DNA of 10,326 nucleotides from Lysobacterales bacterium (GTDB lineage Bacteria > Pseudomonadota > Gammaproteobacteria > Xanthomonadales > SZUA-36), in NCBI GenBank assembly GCA_026193295.1, contig JAPHSB010000175.1:1-10326 (forward strand), written 5' to 3'. The position numbers were made by a program, and so were the translations under genes. The notes under the pieces were generated by a model. The model had not been told where the DNA came from and ran no database searches. It saw only the letters and a program-made list of their open reading frames with translations. Shown here in pieces: positions 1 through 6,772 of the stretch. Position 1 is the stretch's first letter; each line of letters begins with the position of its first letter.

Positions 1-945
1 CCCATGGACAAGCAGTACCATGTCGAATTGCCACGCTACACCCCGACTGACGAGGGTACTTCGAATCCCACCAGTGCCGAGAACGACTGGGTGCCCAAGG
101 TCAGCCTGTCGTGGAATCTTACCGACCGCAACATGATCTACGGGCTGTACTCCGAGGGCTTCCGGCCGGGAGGAACCAACCGTGGCCGCGGCCTGCCGTT
201 CTTCCCACAGCAGTACGATGCCGACAAGCTCAAGAACTTCGAGATCGGCACCAAGAATACGTTTGCCGAAGGCCGGGTCCGCCTGAACGCGACCTATTTC
301 GATATGAAGTGGGAGAACTACCAGCTCGAGGTGGTGGATCCGAGCAACCGGCCCTGCGGCGGGGATACGTCGCCGCCCGAGCCGAATTGCGGGCAGCCCT
401 GGCAGAAGGTGGTGGCCAACGTCGGCAATGCGTCCTCGAAGGGCCTCGAAGTGGCACTTGACTGGGCGGCGACCCAGGGCCTGACGATCGGCGCCAATGC
501 CACCTGGCTCGACGCCAAGCTGGACGAGGATGTCGAAATCGGCACCGTTGTGCCGGCTGGTTCGCGGCTGCCCTTGTCGCCCGAGTTCAAGGGTTCGATG
601 TACGCCCAGTTCGACTGGCCGGTTCAATGGTTCAGTGCGGACAACGCGTGGGTGCGGCTGCAGTGGAGCTACACTGGCGACACGCTCAACCAGGTGGAGC
701 CGTTGACTCTGGACGATGGCCCCTCGCCGCAGATCTCGCAGCCGTCGTACAATATCGGCGACCTGCGCTTCGGCCTGGATTCCAGCAACTGGAGCATGCA
801 GTTGTTCATCAACAACATCACGGACGAGCGCGCGGTGCTCTTCGCGAACCCCTACGAGTTCGATTATTACTTCGGCCGGTCGCGCGTCAGCGTCAACCGT
901 CCGCGTGAAATCGGCATCCGCTGGATACAGCGCTTCGGGGGCTGA
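1..945 (+). CDS. TonB-dependent outer-membrane receptor, C-terminal beta-barrel part (5' end outside window)
   Basis: The reading frame is open from the first base, and the internal ATG at position 4 is not a convincing start, so this is the last 314 codons of a longer gene. The segment YGLYSEGFRPGGTNRG (about residues 47-62) is the barrel signature common in this family, followed by alternating amphipathic strands such as FEIGTKNTFAEGRVRLNATYF. The end, EIGIRWIQRFGG, is a final barrel strand with the aromatic residue two places before the end. Family members import siderophores, cobalamin, glycans or peptides using TonB energy. The plug and TonB box that would hint at the ligand lie outside the window, so the substrate is unknown. 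Two cysteines about 13 residues apart (RPCGG ... NCGQPW) sit in a probable external loop and could form a disulfide. An intrinsic terminator follows, so the peptidase downstream is probably transcribed separately. Confidence 0.93.
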   Translation, partial: PMDKQYHVELPRYTPTDEGTSNPTSAENDWVPKVSLSWNLTDRNMIYGLYSEGFRPGGTNRGRGLPFFPQQYDADKLKNFEIGTKNTFAEGRVRLNATYFDMKWENYQLEVVDPSNRPCGGDTSPPEPNCGQPWQKVVANVGNASSKGLEVALDWAATQGLTIGANATWLDAKLDEDVEIGTVVPAGSRLPLSPEFKGSMYAQFDWPVQWFSADNAWVRLQWSYTGDTLNQVEPLTLDDGPSPQISQPSYNIGDLRFGLDSSNWSMQLFINNITDERAVLFANPYEFDYYFGRSRVSVNRPREIGIRWIQRFGG

Positions 946-979
946 CCCAGCAATAACTCTCAGTGAGACGGTTTACGGG

Positions 980-1006
980 AGCGGGGCCTGCCGGCCCCGT
1001 TCTTCG
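980..1006 (+). terminator. Intrinsic terminator after the TonB-dependent receptor
   Basis: CGGGGCC (982-988) and GGCCCCG (993-999) form a perfect 7-bp G/C stem around the 4-nt loop TGCC. The stem extends by A-T and G-T pairs at the base, and a T-rich tract (TTCTT) follows. It lies 35 bases after the receptor stop codon, in the right place and orientation for a Rho-independent terminator. It separates the receptor from the peptidase. Confidence 0.8.
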
Positions 1007-1095
1007 TAGTACCAGGTATATTCCGGAACCCTTGTGTTTGAAGCCGGTCCGGCAATGAAAACCGCGGGTTAATCCGCTCCTGCAAGAAGGTATCC

Positions 1096-2490
1096 ATGAA
1101 AAATCTGCTCGTTTTGATCCTGGCCGTGGCGCCGTTGGCAGCGCTCCAGGCCCAGCCCCGGGAACTGTCGGAACACGCGCTGAAAACGTTTGAGATCTAT
1201 AAGACGATCGTCGAGGTGGACACATCGAAGGCCATGGGCAACACGCCGAAGGTGGCGCGCTACCTGGCCGACGAGCTGATCGCCGCCGGCTTTCCGGACG
1301 ACGATATCGAGATCGTGCGCCTGGGCGACCTCGCCGCGCTGATCGTCCGTTACCGCGGCGACGGCTCTTCCGGCAAGAAGCCCATCCTGTTCCTCGGTCA
1401 CATGGATGTCGTCGAGGCCTATGCCAAGGACTGGGAGCGCCCGCCGTTCCAGCTCACCTCGGATGACACGAATTTCTACGGCCGCGGCACCACCGACAAC
1501 AAGTTTGGCGTAGCGCAGCTGACCTCGACCTTTATCCGCCTGAAGAAGGAAGGTTTCGTGCCGACCCGCGATCTGATCATCGCGTTTTCCGGCGACGAGG
1601 AGAGCGGCATGACCACGACGCGGATGCTCGCCTACGAGCGCCCGGACCTGGCCGAGGCGGAGTTCGCGCTCAATTCGGACGCCGGCGGCGGCGACCTGGA
1701 CGTCAACGGCAAGGCGATCACCTACAACATCCAGGCTGCAGAGAAAACCTACGCGACCTGGGAGATCACCGTGCGCAATCCCGGCGGCCACAGCTCACGG
1801 CCGCGCGAGGATAACGCCATCTACGACCTGGCGGCAGCCATCAAGACCATCCAGGACTACAAGTTCCCGGTCCAATACAGCGACATGACGCGCCACTATT
1901 TCAAAGTTACCGGCGAACAGCTGGGGGGTGAGCTGGGCGAGGCGATGATCGCCTTCGCCGAGAACCCTGACGACGAGGCTGCCGCGGCGCGCCTGGCGAA
2001 GGAGTCCTCCTACATTGGTACCACCCGGACCACCTGCGTGGTCACCATGTTGCAGGCGGGACATGCCGAAAACGCGCTGCCCCAGTCGGCCACCGCCACG
2101 GTGAATTGCCGCATCTTCCCGGGCGTGCCGGTCGGCGAGATCGAGGCTACCCTGCGCCGGGTCGTGGCCAACGACGCGGTCGAGTTCAAGCAAACCTACG
2201 AAGCGACCGAAAGCCCGGTATCCGAGCTGCGAGAGGATGTTCTGGACGCTGTCAGCGAAGCGGTCAACGAGCGCTACCCGGAAGTCCAACTGCTGGCCTA
2301 CATGGAGTCGGGCGGTACCGACGGCATGCATTTCCGCCGCGCCGGCATTCCGACCTGGGCGGTCAGCGGCATCTTCATGAACCCGGACGAAATGTACGCG
2401 CACGGCCTGAACGAGCGCGTGCCGATCAAGGCCTTCTACGACGCCCTCGACCACTGGTCCGTCATCATCCACCAACTGGCGGGGCCGTAG
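1096..2490 (+). CDS. Secreted M20-family zinc metallopeptidase / amidohydrolase
   Basis: 464 residues. A signal peptide covers residues 1-19 (hydrophobic LLVLILAVAPLAAL, cleavage expected in LQA|QP), so the enzyme should act in the periplasm or outside. The M20 di-zinc ligands are all visible: H102 and D104 (GHMDVV), bridging D134 (GTTDNKFG), the catalytic pair E168-E169 (SGDEESG), D195 (LNSDAGG) and H436 (MYAHGLNE). The dimerisation lid begins near GGHSSRP (H232) and includes AENALPQSATATVNCRIFPG. Length and order match M20/M25/M40 dipeptidase-like hydrolases, which cleave peptides or N-acyl amino acids; the substrate cannot be read from the sequence. The start is supported by an AAGAAGG-like ribosome site 5 bases upstream. 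It follows a TonB receptor, so a role in processing an imported or exported peptide is plausible but inferred. Its stop codon lies inside a GTAGGACCG repeat motif. Confidence 0.93.
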   Translation: MKNLLVLILAVAPLAALQAQPRELSEHALKTFEIYKTIVEVDTSKAMGNTPKVARYLADELIAAGFPDDDIEIVRLGDLAALIVRYRGDGSSGKKPILFLGHMDVVEAYAKDWERPPFQLTSDDTNFYGRGTTDNKFGVAQLTSTFIRLKKEGFVPTRDLIIAFSGDEESGMTTTRMLAYERPDLAEAEFALNSDAGGGDLDVNGKAITYNIQAAEKTYATWEITVRNPGGHSSRPREDNAIYDLAAAIKTIQDYKFPVQYSDMTRHYFKVTGEQLGGELGEAMIAFAENPDDEAAAARLAKESSYIGTTRTTCVVTMLQAGHAENALPQSATATVNCRIFPGVPVGEIEATLRRVVANDAVEFKQTYEATESPVSELREDVLDAVSEAVNERYPEVQLLAYMESGGTDGMHFRRAGIPTWAVSGIFMNPDEMYAHGLNERVPIKAFYDALDHWSVIIHQLAGP

Positions 2491-2551
2491 GACCGGGGGC
2501 GCGACGGCAATCCGGTAGGGCTTTTTCGCCGTCGGCGAAACCGTCCCACCT
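2487..2551. repeat. REP-like repeat remnant with two alternative hairpins after the peptidase
   Basis: GTAGGACCG at 2487-2495 matches the head of the REP-like palindromes further right and contains the peptidase stop codon TAG (2488-2490). Two hairpins follow that cannot form together. CGACGGC (2502-2508) pairs with GCCGTCG (2528-2534), or TTTCGCC (2524-2530) pairs with GGCGAAA (2534-2540) around the loop GTC. The second is the tighter stem and could help end peptidase transcription, although no strong T run follows it on the plus strand. It may be a decayed member of the neighbouring repeat family. Confidence 0.5.
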
Positions 2552-2576
2552 CCTTGGCCTGCGCCTCATCCGGAAA

Positions 2577-2600
2577 TTGTAGGACCGAATTCATTCGGGA
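2577..2600 (+). repeat. Left REP-like arm (GTAG head, GTAG 2579-2582)
   Basis: GTAG at 2579-2582 is followed by the imperfect palindrome CCGAAT (2585-2590), TC, ATTCGG (2593-2598). The 24 bases recur exactly in reverse complement at 2741-2764. Confidence 0.75.
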
Positions 2601-2621
2601 TCGGGCTCTTGTCCATAGGTC

Positions 2622-2646
2622 GGTGCCGGGTACCCCGGTTCAGGAC
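2622..2646 (+). repeat. Left inner inverted-repeat arm
   Basis: 25 bases, starting GGTGCCGGG and ending TTCAGGAC, that match the reverse complement of 2697-2721 at 24 of 25 positions. The single mismatch is at the 12th base. The arm is itself partly palindromic (CCGGG-TA-CCCCGG). Confidence 0.75.
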
Positions 2647-2669
2647 ACGCTCGAGCCGTCCCTGGTCGC

Positions 2670-2693
2670 TCGGGAATTTGTTCCCGACAAATT
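2670..2693. repeat. Two mutually exclusive hairpins at the centre of the element
   Basis: TCGGGAA (2670-2676) pairs with TTCCCGA (2681-2687) around TTTG. Alternatively AATTTGT (2675-2681) pairs with ACAAATT (2687-2693) around TCCCG. The stems share bases, so only one can form at a time. Both are 7-bp perfect stems with short loops. Confidence 0.65.
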
Positions 2694-2696
2694 ACG

Positions 2697-2721
2697 GTCC
2701 TGAACCGGGCTACCCGGCACC
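2697..2721 (-). repeat. Right inner inverted-repeat arm
   Basis: Reverse complement of 2622-2646 with one mismatch. With its partner it would close a stem around the central hairpins. Confidence 0.75.
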
Positions 2722-2740
2722 ACCAGTGGCCGCACATGTT

Positions 2741-2764
2741 TCCCGAATGAATTCGGTCCTACAA
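2741..2764 (-). repeat. Right REP-like arm (GTAG head on the minus strand, 2759-2762)
   Basis: Perfect reverse complement of 2577-2600. The TAG of its GTAG head (2759-2761 read on the minus strand) is the stop codon of the oxidoreductase gene, so the repeat overlaps the end of that coding sequence. Confidence 0.75.
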
Positions 2765-4372
2765 ATTCTTCAGGATGGCGCGGGCGGCGTTGTAGCCGGG
2801 CGCGCCGGTGACGCCACCGCCGGGATGGGTGCCGGCGCCGCAGAGATAGAGGCCTTCAAAGGGTGTGCGGTAGTGCGCCCAGCCGGGCAGGGGGCGCATG
2901 AAGAACAGCTGGTCAAGGCGGATGTCGCCGTGGAAGATGTTGCCCTCGGTGATGCCGAAGCGCTGCTCCAGGTCCAGTGGCGTGATGACGTCGCGGCCGA
3001 TCACCGCGCCGGGAACGTTGGGCGCATAGCGGCCGATGATCTCGATCACCTTGTCTCCCAACGCGTCGCGAACTGAATCCCAGTCACCGTTTTGCAGGCG
3101 CCACGGTACGTATTGCACGAAGGTGGTGAGCACGTGCCGGCCCGGCGTGACCAGGTCGGGGTCGATGGCAGAGGCTTCCACGCAGTCCACCCACAGGTCG
3201 TCCGACAGCCGGCCGACCTGGCAGTCGTTGTAGCAGCGCTGCGCCGCGTCGAACGTGGGCACCAGCGTGTACAGCATGCGCTGCAGCGGTGGGGCGTCAG
3301 GCGGCATGCCGCTGACCCGTGGCGCTTCGCAGAGCACCAGGTTGACCTTGGCGCAGGGCCCGTCCATCGCGATGGACTCGACCTGCCGCGCGAAGCCGGA
3401 CTCGAGTTGCTGGCGGCCGACCAGGCCGAGAAACGTTCGCTTGGGATCGGCATTGGAAATCACCAGATCGGCTTCCAACGCCATGCCGTTGCCCAAGACC
3501 ACGCCTGTGGCGCGATCGCCGTCCACGCGGATTTGCGTAACTTCCGTGCCGGTGACGATTTCCACGCCGGCTTCGCGGCAGGCCAGGGCCATGGCCTGCG
3601 TGATCGCTCCCATGCCGCCGATCACGTGGCCGGTGAAGCCCTGGCGTTCGTCTTCGCCGCCGCTCAGCAGGTGAAACAGCAGGCCCATCGCCGAGCCGGG
3701 GTCACGGGGGCCGCCGTGCTTGCCGTAGAGGTTGTTGGCCAGGATCAGGCGCTTGACGTGCTCCGACTCGAAATACCGGTCCAACAGCTGCTCCAGGCTG
3801 CCGGTCAGGAAGGTCAACAGTTCCTGCATCTGCCGGCCATCGAGACCGCGGAAGCGCCAGCCCACGCGCAGCGCTTCCAGCCAGCCGGCCAGGCCGCTGG
3901 CTTCGACCCGAGGCGGCGGCTCCGTGAAAAACGGCTGCAGGTAACGGGCCAGCGACTTCAGTTCGCCGTCCAGGCGAAAGAACACATCGGCGTCCCTGGT
4001 GCTGTAGCGGCTGAGCTCGGCGTGCGTCCTGCCCTGGTCATGCCACCACGGCAGCACGCTGCCGTCTTCGAACGCAACCTGGATGCCGGGGTCGGCCGCG
4101 ATCATCTGCAGCCCGTGGCGGCCGAGTTCCATGTCGCGGATGACTTCGGGACGCAGCATGCTGGCCATGTAGGAGGCCGTGGAGACGCGGCAGCCGGGTG
4201 CGTTGAGCGGATCGACTTGCTCGGTAACCGCGCAACCGCCAACCACGTGGCGGCGTTCGAAAACACGGGTCTGGATGCCGGCGCGCGCGAGGTAGAACGC
4301 GCAGGCCAGGCCATTGTGGCCAGCGCCGACAACCAGTGCCCGGATTCCCTGTGTGCTGCGCTCGCCGGGCAT
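2759..4372 (-). CDS. CrtI/PYROXD2-type FAD-dependent oxidoreductase (phytoene dehydrogenase-related, COG1233 type)
   Basis: 537 residues from the chosen start. The N-terminus carries the FAD-binding fold: VVGAGHNG (GxGxxG at residues 16-21), acidic E39 ending the second strand (RVFERR), and the GG pair at 45-46. The C-terminus has the family signature LYLCGAGTHPGGGVTGAPG (about 508-526), which contacts the flavin. Members oxidise or isomerise polyunsaturated or other hydrophobic substrates. With no crtB or crtE nearby, carotenoid synthesis is not supported, and the pattern is closer to the PYROXD2-like branch of unknown substrate. A start at 4474 would overlap the upstream propeller gene by 92 bases. 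The ATG at 4370-4372 is better, with GAGG 8 bases before it overlapping the propeller stop codon. It is therefore probably translationally coupled as the second gene of a two-gene operon. The stop codon is donated by a REP-like repeat. Confidence 0.88.
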   Translation of the reverse strand: MPGERSTQGIRALVVGAGHNGLACAFYLARAGIQTRVFERRHVVGGCAVTEQVDPLNAPGCRVSTASYMASMLRPEVIRDMELGRHGLQMIAADPGIQVAFEDGSVLPWWHDQGRTHAELSRYSTRDADVFFRLDGELKSLARYLQPFFTEPPPRVEASGLAGWLEALRVGWRFRGLDGRQMQELLTFLTGSLEQLLDRYFESEHVKRLILANNLYGKHGGPRDPGSAMGLLFHLLSGGEDERQGFTGHVIGGMGAITQAMALACREAGVEIVTGTEVTQIRVDGDRATGVVLGNGMALEADLVISNADPKRTFLGLVGRQQLESGFARQVESIAMDGPCAKVNLVLCEAPRVSGMPPDAPPLQRMLYTLVPTFDAAQRCYNDCQVGRLSDDLWVDCVEASAIDPDLVTPGRHVLTTFVQYVPWRLQNGDWDSVRDALGDKVIEIIGRYAPNVPGAVIGRDVITPLDLEQRFGITEGNIFHGDIRLDQLFFMRPLPGWAHYRTPFEGLYLCGAGTHPGGGVTGAPGYNAARAILKNL

Positions 4373-4380
4373 GTCGGACG

Positions 4381-4384
4381 CCTC
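4381..4384 (-). promoter_or_regulatory. Ribosome binding site of the oxidoreductase, overlapping the propeller stop
   Basis: The minus strand reads TGAGG followed by 8 bases and ATG. The GAGG shares bases with the TGA of the upstream gene (4383-4385). It decides the start at 4372 and suggests translational coupling. Confidence 0.55.
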
Positions 4385-5345
4385 AGTCGAACGGCCAGAC
4401 TTCGAGGCCATGGATCGCATTGCGGATATCCATGGAGAAATTGACCCGGGCGACTTCGCCGTCGGAATCCACATCGTAGAGCGTAACTGTCGACGGCGAG
4501 GAGCCGGCCGCGATCAGCCGGTTGTCGATCGCGCAAAGGCCGCGCGCGAACCCCTGGCGGGCCAGCTTGTCGTCGCCGAGTTCCGTGCGCTCGAGTTCCT
4601 CCGGCGCGTATTTCGGCACGGGAAACGCCCGCTGTGTTCCGTCCCGACCCACATAACGAACCACGTCGGAGGCCGTGTCGTTGAACAGCACGCCTTCCCG
4701 GAACGGGCGGGCATTGTGGATGCCCTCCGGCATGTCGGCCGCTATGCTCACCACGTTGCCGGTACCGACGTGCAGCAAGGCGCGCGTGCGCATGCCACTG
4801 ACCCACAAGCCCCGCTGATCGGCATATACGTTATTCAGGTGGAGCAGGTTTTTCGCCGGCGGTCCGTTGGCTCCGCCGGGCCCGTTGATGCCAAGCGGAT
4901 CATAGGCGGTGCCCTGGGCCTCACCGCCTTCGATGGCTATGTGCAAGGCCCAAAAGAACGCCTGCTTCTCCAGGTCGAAGGCCAGGATGCTGTCATGACC
5001 GGTCGAGGTCAGGTACAGGTGATTATTGAGCTGGAAGATCTCGTGGCAGTGCTTGAGGTAGGTGTTGCGAAAGGAGCGCTGGATCCGGAACGCGCGGTCG
5101 TAGACGAACAACTCGTCGCTGGCAGCAACGTAGGTCTCGTTGCCGAAAAAGGCGATGCCCCGCAGGCCCCGGTCCCAGCCGCGGCCCTGGAAGTCGATTT
5201 CCGCCGTGTTCCAGTCGGCCAGTTGGCTGACTTCCTGTGCGGCAAAGTCGACCAGGTAAATACCGCCGTGACTGTCGCCCTGTTCGGCGCCGCGCACGAC
5301 GGATGTGGCGATCAATTTGGGAATCCTGGATTGGGTTTCAGTCAT
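4383..5345 (-). CDS. Uncharacterised six-bladed beta-propeller-like protein
   Basis: 320 residues, no signal peptide, so probably cytoplasmic. I do not recognise a named gene. Internal repeats can be read by eye, each with a His or Arg followed by a short turn and a hydrophobic strand: RGIAFFGNETYVAA (R62), HEIFQLNNHLYLTS (H101), HLNNVYADQRGLWVSG (H169), HNARPFREGVLFND (H210), RGLCAIDNRLIAAG (R268) and HGLEVWPFD (H312). Six repeats of roughly 40-68 residues fit a six-bladed propeller, the last blade being closed by the N-terminal strand. The pattern resembles TIGR03032/DUF4915-type proteins from memory. The repeated His/Arg positions may line the central channel and bind a metal or an anion (inference). 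It is the first gene of an operon with the FAD oxidoreductase and is divergent from an MFS transporter. No strong ribosome site precedes the ATG. Confidence 0.8.
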   Translation of the reverse strand: MTETQSRIPKLIATSVVRGAEQGDSHGGIYLVDFAAQEVSQLADWNTAEIDFQGRGWDRGLRGIAFFGNETYVAASDELFVYDRAFRIQRSFRNTYLKHCHEIFQLNNHLYLTSTGHDSILAFDLEKQAFFWALHIAIEGGEAQGTAYDPLGINGPGGANGPPAKNLLHLNNVYADQRGLWVSGMRTRALLHVGTGNVVSIAADMPEGIHNARPFREGVLFNDTASDVVRYVGRDGTQRAFPVPKYAPEELERTELGDDKLARQGFARGLCAIDNRLIAAGSSPSTVTLYDVDSDGEVARVNFSMDIRNAIHGLEVWPFD

Positions 5346-5397
5346 AGGGTAAACGGCCAGACAGCGGTCGGCGAATAGTATAGGCTAAGGCGGAACA
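5346..5397. promoter_or_regulatory. Divergent promoter region between the propeller operon and the MFS gene
   Basis: This 52-bp gap must hold signals for both directions. On the minus strand TATACT (5377-5382 on the plus strand) is a good -10, but the best -35 (TTGTTT, 5402-5407) is 19 bases away and lies inside the MFS gene. On the plus strand TAGTAT (5376-5381) is a possible -10 with no clear -35. AAGGCGGA at 5387-5394 is the ribosome site for the MFS gene. Confidence 0.4.
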
Positions 5398-6738
5398 ATG
5401 AAAACAAGCAACTACGATTCCGCCGCTCGACCGACTTCAGTGCGCTGGCGCATTCTCGCCATCCTCGTGGTGATGAGCTTCATTGCGTACGTGCTGCGCA
5501 CCAATCTTTCATTCGCCGCACCTGAAATGATGGCGGAACTCGGCCTGAGCGAAATCCAGTGGGGTTACGTGATGGCGGCATTCACCGCCGGCTACGCCAT
5601 TTTCCAGTTTCCGGGCGGTGTTCTCGGTGACCGGTTCGGCCCGCGGCGCGTGCTCGCCGCGATTGCAATTTTGTGGGGGGTTCTGACCGCTGCCACCAGT
5701 GCGGTGCCGGCCCAGGACGGAGCCTCGGTTGGGCTGATTGTCGGCGCCCTGTTCGTCGTGCGTTTTCTCGTAGGCGCCACGCATGCGCCGACGTTTCCGG
5801 TGGTCAATTCCAGCGTGGTGCGCTGGTTTCCGCCCGGAGGGTGGGCATTGCCGCTCGGCCTCTCGAGCACCGGCTTGACGCTGGGCGCGGCCACCGGTGC
5901 CGTGGTCGTCCCCCTGATGGTCACACAGTATGGCTGGCGGCTGACCTTCGTGCTGATCGCTCCACTGGGGCTCTTCACCGCGGTACTCTGGTGGTGGTAT
6001 GCACGCGACAATCCCAGCGATCATCCCTCGGTAAACGCAGCTGAAGTGGAATTGATCCGGGCCGACCGCGATGGCGCCGAGTTGAACAGCCGGGAAGACG
6101 CTTCGGCGGGCGAGGGCGGCCCGTCGGTTTGGCTGCGCGTCCTGAAGAATCGCGACGTGCTGTTCCTGACGCTCAGCTATTCTTCCATGAATTTCGTTTT
6201 CTATATCGTCTTCAGCTGGTTTTTCTACTACCTCGTGGAGGTCCGGGAATTCAGTACAACCGATGCCGGCTTCGTCGCATCGGCCCAGTGGATCGCCGGC
6301 GCGCTCGGAGCCACGCTTGGCGGTTGGTTGTGCGACCGGATGTGCAGGCGCCTTGGTTTGCGTTGGGGATGCCGCTGGCCAGTGATCATCGGCATGGGGG
6401 TGTCGGTCGTCCTGATCCTGCTGGGTGCGGCACACCCGAGCCCCACTGTCGCGGTGACGGCGATGGTCCTGCTGTTCTTCTTCAACCAGTTGACCGAAGG
6501 CCCCTACTGGGCTTCCAGTATCGCGGTCGGCGGCAAGCAGGCGGGCGCCGCCGGTGGCGTCATGAACACCGGGGCCAACGCGATGGGCATCGTCAACGCC
6601 TTGTTGGTACCGTGGCTCGCACTGGTTTTTGGCTGGAGCGTGGCGATCGGATCAGCCGCGCTGTTCGCGCTTCTCGGCATCGGCTTCATGCTGCTGGTCC
6701 GTGCGGATTGTCCCATCGACCACGAAGCTGCCACTTGA
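5398..6738 (+). CDS. Major facilitator superfamily transporter (ACS-like, organic anion type)
   Basis: 446 residues with about twelve hydrophobic helices in two groups of six, split by a charged central loop (about 201-250). TM1 is near 18-36 (ILAILVVMSFIAYVLRTNLS) and TM2 near 54-76. The MFS motif A, GVLGDRFGPRRVLA, is at 74-87 between TM2 and TM3; a weaker counterpart, GGWLCDRMCRRLG, is at 308-320. The N-terminal arrangement (R34-T35-N36-L37 near the end of TM1, then GYAIFQFPGG) resembles the anion:cation symporter family, whose members take up sugar acids and other carboxylates by proton symport. The exact substrate is unknown. The start is backed by AAGGCGGA 3 bases before the ATG. It is divergent from the propeller-oxidoreductase operon and may import that operon's substrate. 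It converges on arsM with a 34-base gap that shows no terminator. Confidence 0.9.
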   Translation: MKTSNYDSAARPTSVRWRILAILVVMSFIAYVLRTNLSFAAPEMMAELGLSEIQWGYVMAAFTAGYAIFQFPGGVLGDRFGPRRVLAAIAILWGVLTAATSAVPAQDGASVGLIVGALFVVRFLVGATHAPTFPVVNSSVVRWFPPGGWALPLGLSSTGLTLGAATGAVVVPLMVTQYGWRLTFVLIAPLGLFTAVLWWWYARDNPSDHPSVNAAEVELIRADRDGAELNSREDASAGEGGPSVWLRVLKNRDVLFLTLSYSSMNFVFYIVFSWFFYYLVEVREFSTTDAGFVASAQWIAGALGATLGGWLCDRMCRRLGLRWGCRWPVIIGMGVSVVLILLGAAHPSPTVAVTAMVLLFFFNQLTEGPYWASSIAVGGKQAGAAGGVMNTGANAMGIVNALLVPWLALVFGWSVAIGSAALFALLGIGFMLLVRADCPIDHEAAT

Positions 6739-6772
6739 AGCCTGCCTTCATCCCGCAACTGCATGGGTCACG

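Larger units (their letters stand above)
2577..2764. repeat. 188-bp nested inverted-repeat element (paired REP / BIME- or MITE-like)
   Basis: The outer 24 bases (2577-2600) are the perfect reverse complement of the last 24 (2741-2764). Inside them, 2622-2646 and 2697-2721 form a second inverted pair of 25 bases with one mismatch. The centre holds a third palindrome at 2670-2693. Each outer arm is itself a small hairpin with a GTAG head: GTAG, GA, then CCGAAT-TC-ATTCGG. That is the architecture of REP sequences mobilised by RAYT (REP-associated tyrosine) transposases, as in the GTAG elements of Stenotrophomonas and the REPs of Pseudomonas. Two inverted REPs around a spacer are called a BIME. 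No transposase is encoded here. The element fills the gap between two convergent genes and could act as a two-way transcription barrier or mRNA stabiliser. The repeats are seen directly; the mobile origin is inference. Confidence 0.8.

Noticed and set aside
1069..2475. Long minus-strand frames (240 and 226 codons) opposite the M20 peptidase
   Set aside because: No recognisable domain, and they are fully covered by a peptidase with intact catalytic residues and a signal peptide.
2759..4372. Calling the oxidoreductase a true phytoene desaturase (crtI) in a carotenoid cluster
   Set aside because: No phytoene synthase, GGPP synthase or cyclase is nearby, and the neighbours are a propeller and an MFS transporter.
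4408..4435. 8-bp inverted repeat CCATGGAT / ATCCATGG near the propeller 3' end
   Set aside because: It lies wholly in coding sequence (MDIRNAIHGL), with a 12-base spacer and no partner signal. Chance or codon constraint is the simpler reading.
3092..4444. A 450-codon open frame on the plus strand opposite the oxidoreductase
   Set aside because: Its translation is low-complexity and rich in A, H, Q, G and R, with no domain. The minus-strand frame has clear FAD motifs. It is a high-G+C shadow.
4373..4474. Upstream start for the FAD oxidoreductase giving 571 residues
   Set aside because: The added residues overlap the end of the propeller gene and have no domain character. The ATG at 4372 has a GAGG at good spacing just before the FAD motif.
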